A stretch of 64,000 nucleotides of DNA from the NCBI RefSeq assembly GCF_024808665.1, contig NZ_JANUBZ010000014.1, positions 50,528-114,527 on the forward strand, in the 5' to 3' direction. Origin of the DNA: Mucilaginibacter empetricola. GTDB lineage: Bacteria; Bacteroidota; Bacteroidia; Sphingobacteriales; Sphingobacteriaceae. Positions 59,682 through 64,000 of this stretch are shown here, piece by piece. The position numbers and the translations under genes are program-made. The notes beneath the pieces are model-generated. The model was given only the letters and a program-made list of their open reading frames with translations. It was not told the DNA's origin and did no database searches. Within the stretch, counting starts at the first letter, position 1. Each line of letters begins with the position of its first letter.

Positions 59682-60701
59682 TTATTGAACGCTGTCCAAA
59701 TCGCTTTGTAAAGCATCCTTTAAACTTTTTTCATCAACCTTAACATTTTCGCTGTTAACGGTTTGCTGAGCATCGCCGGCGTCAACATTTAATTGCAAAT
59801 AGGCTTTAATATCATCAACCGGAACATTTGACAGCTGTTTGTGCAAAAAAGTCTTTTCGTGCGCATCATCCGGACCCGATAACTGGTTAATTAATATTCC
59901 ACCGCCAATGGCGACTGCAAAACAAGCCGCCGTAGCATACTTAAAGGCAGTTGAAATAACCATACGACGAACAATACCTTTGCCCGCCTTTTCGGTTTTA
60001 GCACCGCTTGTTTTATCAGTTATGTTTTTGTGCAGGGCATCAAAGTAACCATCAGGTACAGCAAATGCTTCATCCTGCTCATTTAATGCCTCTTCAACAA
60101 AAATGCGGCTTTGAATATTGCCAGCCAGTGTATCAAAATAACCTTCGGGAACGGCAAAACCAGTCTCTTCAGCATTTAAAGTTTCTTCAATATTGATACG
60201 GCTTTGAATATTACCAGCCAACGTGTCAAAATAACCTTCAGGAACTGCAAAGCCTGTTTCTTCGGTACTTAAAGCCTCTTCAATATTAATGCGGCTTTGT
60301 ATATTATTTGCCAGCGTATCAAAATAACCCTCAGGAATGGCAAAGCCTGTTTCTTCGGTATTTAAAGCCTCTTCAATATTGATGCGACTTTGTATATTAT
60401 TTATCAGTGTATCAAAATAGCCATCAGGAACGGCAAAGCCTGTTTCCTGGGTATTTAAAGCTTCTTCAATAGTAATGCGGCTTTGAATATTATCAGGCAG
60501 ATTATGAAAGTAATTTTCAGGAACAATAAAGCCGCCGGTTGAGCCATCTTGTTTTAGCTCAGCCAGGTTTTTGAATAGCATGATACGCTCAGCCAGACTT
60601 TCAAAGTAGTCTGCCGGTACCTTAAAAGGGTTATAGGGGTTAACCTTTTTTAGGGCAGGGTAATCATTTATCCAATCTTTATTTTCCATTTCACTTGTCA
60701 T
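59682..60701 (-). CDS. Sigma-factor partner with tandem FxVPxGYFxxL repeats (anti-sigma-like)
   Basis: A 339-residue protein encoded next to the ECF sigma factor. Seven F-x-V-P-x-x-Y-F-x-x-L-x-x-x-I motifs appear; the first is at residues 26-40 (FKVPADYFESLAERI), then five consecutive copies at exactly 31-residue spacing from 58 to 212, and a seventh at 213 (FAVPDGYFDALHKNI). One membrane segment follows (about residues 252-272, AFKYATAACFAVAIGGGILI), then a short periplasmic tail. The cytoplasmic repeats presumably bind the sigma factor or another regulator; no zinc-binding anti-sigma motif is seen. Start may be M5 (MENKDW). Confidence 0.75.
   Translation of the reverse strand: MTSEMENKDWINDYPALKKVNPYNPFKVPADYFESLAERIMLFKNLAELKQDGSTGGFIVPENYFHNLPDNIQSRITIEEALNTQETGFAVPDGYFDTLINNIQSRINIEEALNTEETGFAIPEGYFDTLANNIQSRINIEEALSTEETGFAVPEGYFDTLAGNIQSRINIEETLNAEETGFAVPEGYFDTLAGNIQSRIFVEEALNEQDEAFAVPDGYFDALHKNITDKTSGAKTEKAGKGIVRRMVISTAFKYATAACFAVAIGGGILINQLSGPDDAHEKTFLHKQLSNVPVDDIKAYLQLNVDAGDAQQTVNSENVKVDEKSLKDALQSDLDSVQ
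60066..60530 (-). repeat. Five in-phase 93-bp tandem repeats inside the sigma partner gene
   Basis: Five copies of 93 bp (31 codons) run without interruption; they differ by point changes, the two central copies being most alike. Because the length is a multiple of three, gain or loss of units keeps the frame open. Confidence 0.85.
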
Positions 60702-60751
60702 AACTTAACTATAGATGGAATAATTTTGAAAAGGTTTAAAGTATATTTTAA

Positions 60752-61306
60752 TTAATCTTTTGATAACAAGTACGATTCAATTTTTTTAACGGCCAGGTGA
60801 AACGAGGCCTTTAAAGCGCCTACGCTGGTACCCAAAACCTGCGAAATTTCTTCGTATTTCATGTCATCATAGTACTTCATGTTAAACACCAGCTTTTGTT
60901 TTTCGGGCAGTGTTAACAAGGCTTCCTGTAGCTTTTTTTGTATGGCATCGCCACTAAAATAAGCTGAGTCGGCCAATGTGTCGGCCAGCTCATAAGCTAC
61001 ATCATCCAGCGATACATTATTCTTCTGCTTTTTCTTGTTTAAAAAGGTAATGCATTCGTTGGTGGCAATGCGGTACATCCAGGTATATAGCTGGGCATCG
61101 CTTCTAAAACCAGCCAGGTTTTTCCAAACCTTTATAAATACATCCTGCACCAAATCATCAGCATCATCATGGTCAATCACCATACGGCGAATGTGCCAGT
61201 AAATTTTCTGCTGATACTTTTTTAGCAGCAGGTTAAATGCCTCATTTCGGGTCTTCTCGTCCTGAAATTTGCTTAATATCACCTCGTCGTCGACCTCTAT
61301 TGGCAT
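60752..61306 (-). CDS. ECF RNA polymerase sigma factor
   Basis: A 184-residue sigma-70 family ECF factor. Region 2 is at about residues 30-90 (DHDDADDLVQDVFIKVWKNL, AQLYTWMYRIATNECITFLN) and region 4 at about 130-180 (LPEKQKLVFNMKYYDDMKYE, GALKASFHLAVKKIE). Bacteroidota ECF factors usually pair with a membrane anti-sigma; here the next gene, 50 bases downstream, is the repeat-rich membrane protein, the probable regulator. ATG at 61306 is clear. Target promoters unknown. Confidence 0.93.
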   Translation of the reverse strand: MPIEVDDEVILSKFQDEKTRNEAFNLLLKKYQQKIYWHIRRMVIDHDDADDLVQDVFIKVWKNLAGFRSDAQLYTWMYRIATNECITFLNKKKQKNNVSLDDVAYELADTLADSAYFSGDAIQKKLQEALLTLPEKQKLVFNMKYYDDMKYEEISQVLGTSVGALKASFHLAVKKIESYLLSKD

Positions 61307-61441
61307 ATTCTTATATCAGATTTGGGGTTAAAGATAAACAGCATTGAGCTTAACACTCCCCGCCGCATATCTAAATCTTATTTTAATATTTATTTAAGTT
61401 TTATAATATACAGCTAATATCTAAAAAAATTATAAATCTCA

Positions 61442-61900
61442 CTATAACAAATCGATAACCTGCTGTGATGAATTTTTGGTGTCAACTTTTTCAATAATAT
61501 GGCTTATTGTTCCGTCGGCATCAATAATAAAGGTGGTGCGAGCGGTCCCCATATATTTTTTGCCGTACATATTTTTCTCCACCCAAACACCGTAAGCTTC
61601 TACAATGTATTTATCGCTATCGGCAATGAGGGGGAAAGGCAGGCTGTATTTGGTTTCAAATTTTTTGTGCGATTTTTCGTCGTCGGTACTTACACCAATT
61701 ACTTCAAAACCTTTGCTCAACATCGATTGGTAATTATCCCTGAAATCGCATGCTTCGGCAGTGCAGCCAGGGGTATCATCTTTTGGATAGAAATAAAGAA
61801 TTACTTTTTTGCCTAAAAAATCTGACAGGGAAACGGCTTTGCCATTTTGGTCTTTTGCGGTAAAGCCCGGAGCCTTATCGCCTGCTTTTAATGTTGACAT
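61442..61900 (-). CDS. bcp: Thioredoxin-dependent thiol peroxidase (Bcp-type peroxiredoxin)
   Basis: A 152-residue peroxiredoxin of the BCP/PrxQ subfamily. Peroxidatic Cys46 lies in DTPGCTAEACDFRD and a second Cys51 five residues later, giving the atypical two-Cys arrangement. Standard start MSTLKAGDKAPGFTAKDQ. Reduces peroxides using thioredoxin (trxA at 48061). Cytoplasmic and single-gene; MITE-like copy 3 lies in the gap before its upstream side. Confidence 0.95.
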   Translation of the reverse strand: MSTLKAGDKAPGFTAKDQNGKAVSLSDFLGKKVILYFYPKDDTPGCTAEACDFRDNYQSMLSKGFEVIGVSTDDEKSHKKFETKYSLPFPLIADSDKYIVEAYGVWVEKNMYGKKYMGTARTTFIIDADGTISHIIEKVDTKNSSQQVIDLL

Positions 61901-61988
61901 AGTGGTGTGTAAAATATCTGCGACAAATATACACTTAAAAGTATTGCTATGGAAGGTTGGGGACTATGTCGCGGTGAACAATATCCGG

Positions 61989-62128
61989 CGTCCTTGCCAG
62001 GTACGAAGCAATCTCTAATTAAGCAAATCAAAGGAGCACAAATAATTTTGAACGACATCTGCCAGGTAGAAAACATTAATCTACGGTATCTGTATAGTTT
62101 ATAGATTGCTTCGTACCTCGCAATGACG
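61989..62128 (+). repeat. MITE-like inverted-end element, copy 3
   Basis: Left end CGTCCTTGCCAGGTACGAAG (two mismatches to the consensus) and right end CTTCGTACCTCGCAATGACG; 140 bp. Interior near the right end, TCTGTATAGTTTATAGATTG, matches copy 1 and the inverted copy 2. Lies between the peroxiredoxin and M23 genes. Confidence 0.8.
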
Positions 62129-62145
62129 TGCGGAGAAGGGGGTAC

Positions 62146-63864
62146 CTACCTATAAAACTCCGCTGTATAACGCGCCACATTATTCTTGTTATCAGTAACC
62201 GTTAAATCAAACTGGTGCTTACCTGGGGTGATATCTCCATTGCTGAATAAATAACCCAATACCTTGGTTTTATAATCCCATTCCATCAATACCCATTTGC
62301 CGTCAATTTTGCCTGAGTAGGTTTTTATGCCCGATAGGTTATCGCCTATACGCAGAAATATGCCTTTGGCCAGTTTAAGGCTAACACCATTTTTAATATT
62401 CAGAGGCGAAATGTGTGGCGGTTCGGTGTCAATACGCACAAAAAAATCGCCAAAGGTATGGGCCTGCGCCTTTACCCAGCCATCCTCATAAATATTACCC
62501 TCGCAAGCACCGTTGGGGCCCACAATAACTGCTTTGTCGGCAAATTTACCGATGCTGCTATCGGGTTTTATCCAAATATCGTAAGCATCATGTATAGGCG
62601 TATAATGGTTGTGAATACGATGCACCACTGAAAATGTACCGGGGCGTTTGGGTAATGTAGCATAGGTAAAGTCAACATCATCGTAGAGGTTACCTGCCGG
62701 GATGCTTATTTTAATCTTGTTGTTACTAAACTCATTGAGCTGATTGTAATGAAACAGCGTACCAATCAAATGTTTTTCGGGGTTAAGCTTTTGCGTGCTG
62801 CTTGCCTTAATGTTTAAGGTTAGGGTTGATGTATTACCTGCCACATCCTTCACCACGTACTCTACATGATGGATAGCATCATCATTAAAATTAATAATAC
62901 CCCGGTTGATGGATTGCGGATAGAGTGAAATTTTGCTACCGGGCAATATGAAGCATTTCTGCATCCAACGGTGGGTTTTTAAAAATTCGGGATAATCAAT
63001 ATAAGCATTAATGGCATGAGTTTGATCAAATGCAAAACGCTCAACCGCGAAGGTATAAACCGTGGTGCCATCAACCTTCAACTCAATAGAGTAAACACCG
63101 TTATGATTGGGCGATACGCTGTTCATATCATTAGTAGTGATACCGAAACCGGTTTCACCATCAACAGTAATTACCTGCGGTTTGGTTAAATGATAATTGC
63201 CATTGGCACCGCTTACAGTCAAAAACTGGCGCGGTGTTTTTTCACTAAAAGGATAACCATCCAGGTGATAAATACCTATTGCATAAATATTTGGTGAAAC
63301 CCTATCCGGAATAGTAAGGCCAAATAGTTGGGCGTTTATCGTTTCTTCTGTCTGCGTATCGCGAAGCTCAAAGTGCAGGTGTGGCCCTTCGGATGCGCCG
63401 GCATTGCCCGATAGCGCTATCACTTCGTCTTTACAAACAGGTATTTGAGTTGGGTCGAGTTTAATATCAACCTCAAAGCTTTGCTGCTGATATTGTGCCG
63501 CACGTATTACCTTTAGCATGGCATCGCTATAGCGCTCAATGTGTCCGTAAACCGAGGTATAGCCATTGGAGTGCGTAATGTAAATGGCATTCCCAAAACC
63601 GCCAAACTGCACGCGCAGGCGCGATACATAGCCATCAAAAACGGCGTGAACGGGATAGCCGGTGCGGTTATTGGTTTTAAAATCTAAGCCGGAATGGAAG
63701 TGATTGGGGCGCAGCTCGCCAAATGAACCTGCCGTTGATGGCGGCAAATCAAGCGGGTAGCGAAAATATCGCTGTGGGTATTGCCTGCTCTGAATAATTT
63801 GCGCCGATGCGGTTAAACAAAAAGCGGTTAAAAGAACTAATGCACCAATATGTTTTTTTATCAT
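62146..63864 (-). CDS. M23 family metallopeptidase
   Basis: A 572-residue exported endopeptidase from the ATG at 63864 (MIKKHIGALVLLTAFCLTAS signal peptide); the frame continues 17 codons upstream to 63915 in a region without support. LytM/M23 motifs: HFHSGLDFKTNNRTG (His and Asp), then SEGPHLHFELRD (His-x-His), giving the zinc ligands; PGDS-type loop absent. The C-terminal 380 residues contain Ig-like beta domains (VEYVVKDVAGNTSTLTLNIK, SLKLAKGIFLRIGDNLSGIK). Cleaves peptidoglycan cross-links or acts as a regulator of amidases. Periplasmic. Confidence 0.9.
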   Translation of the reverse strand: MIKKHIGALVLLTAFCLTASAQIIQSRQYPQRYFRYPLDLPPSTAGSFGELRPNHFHSGLDFKTNNRTGYPVHAVFDGYVSRLRVQFGGFGNAIYITHSNGYTSVYGHIERYSDAMLKVIRAAQYQQQSFEVDIKLDPTQIPVCKDEVIALSGNAGASEGPHLHFELRDTQTEETINAQLFGLTIPDRVSPNIYAIGIYHLDGYPFSEKTPRQFLTVSGANGNYHLTKPQVITVDGETGFGITTNDMNSVSPNHNGVYSIELKVDGTTVYTFAVERFAFDQTHAINAYIDYPEFLKTHRWMQKCFILPGSKISLYPQSINRGIINFNDDAIHHVEYVVKDVAGNTSTLTLNIKASSTQKLNPEKHLIGTLFHYNQLNEFSNNKIKISIPAGNLYDDVDFTYATLPKRPGTFSVVHRIHNHYTPIHDAYDIWIKPDSSIGKFADKAVIVGPNGACEGNIYEDGWVKAQAHTFGDFFVRIDTEPPHISPLNIKNGVSLKLAKGIFLRIGDNLSGIKTYSGKIDGKWVLMEWDYKTKVLGYLFSNGDITPGKHQFDLTVTDNKNNVARYTAEFYR

Positions 63865-63954
63865 TACTATCCTGGGGGTATTACGCGGTGTTTGTCTTCT
63901 TTCCTCCCCTGTCATTTCCTTTAGATTGGCATCAACAAATAATAGAGGTTGTTA

Positions 63955-64000
63955 TTATTGTTGAAGCTTTCTTTTTGCTTCTTTTTCTTTGTTAATAACC
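63955..64000 (-). CDS. Possible 3' end of a further gene
   Basis: Reading leftwards from 63999, a frame gives VINKEKEAKRKLQQ then stop at 63957-63955. Charge-rich coiled-coil-like ending. It may be the C-terminus of a gene beyond the window, 90 bases upstream of the M23 gene, but only 14 codons are visible. Confidence 0.25.
   Translation of the reverse strand, partial: VINKEKEAKRKLQQ

Noticed and set aside
60066..60530. CRISPR-like regular repeats
   Set aside because: Units of 93 bp are contiguous without spacers and encode a protein motif in frame, so this is a coding tandem repeat.
1..64000. tRNA, rRNA, tmRNA or riboswitch genes
   Set aside because: I looked for cloverleaf T-loop sequences, long rRNA motifs and typical riboswitch cores in the gaps and saw none; a covariance-model search would settle this.

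Overview
The window is a gene-dense chromosomal segment of a Bacteroidota bacterium, most likely a Sphingobacteriaceae member close to Mucilaginibacter or Pedobacter. This is inferred from the type IX secretion gene porT next to ubiE, gliding genes gldA and a fused gldF-gldG next to dnaN, promoters with the Bacteroidota -7 box TAnnTTTG, DUF6089 and DUF4397 proteins, abundant LytTR/LytS regulation and many small outer-membrane beta barrels. I see no rRNA, tRNA, CRISPR array, prophage or complete insertion sequence. No species-level call can be made from sequence alone.

Layout. 1-9.7 kb: exbD (cut by the edge), a DUF6089 barrel, NAD kinase, a CBS protein, a hydrolase, YqeY, an SDR, ubiE-porT, an alcohol dehydrogenase-like reductase, a VOC protein and two small unknowns, nearly all on the minus strand. 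9.8-18.3 kb: engB, an OsmC protein, a TPR histidine kinase, rpsT, a phospholipase C-like protein, DedA, two DUF4397 lipoproteins and dnaN. 18.3-24.9 kb: gldFG, two barrels, gldA, a UbiA prenyltransferase and an old yellow enzyme. 25-34.4 kb: a small RNA-binding protein, a CPBP protease, an L,D-transpeptidase, a GH130/glycosyltransferase group, a gene behind a sigma-54-type promoter and a PhyH-like oxygenase. 34.5-50 kb: two LiaF/LiaI-like membrane proteins around a LytS/LytTR pair, agmatine-to-putrescine genes, unfamiliar AT-richer membrane proteins, a secreted SAM-hydrolase-like protein, an OmpR/HisKA pair, DUF58, thioredoxin and Fic. 50-64 kb: envelope proteins, an M3 peptidase, a qorB/qorR-like divergent pair, a class III aminotransferase, an ECF sigma factor with a repeat-rich membrane partner, a peroxiredoxin and an M23 peptidase.

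Most notable observations. (1) The two LiaF/LiaI-like genes, 6 kb apart, have matching promoters: three 9-base direct repeats at an exact 21-bp period, ending 37 bp before a perfect -7 box, which is LytTR-site geometry with a LytTR regulator encoded between them. (2) Three copies of a 133-140 bp intergenic element with related 26-bp inverted ends; one splits the aguA-aguB operon. (3) Several intergenic arrays of degenerate short words that fold back on themselves. (4) Five in-phase 93-bp repeats in the ECF sigma partner. (5) A near-perfect sigma-54 promoter before an unrecognised gene. (6) A glycosyltransferase fused to an apparent alpha/alpha-barrel domain beside a GH130 gene.
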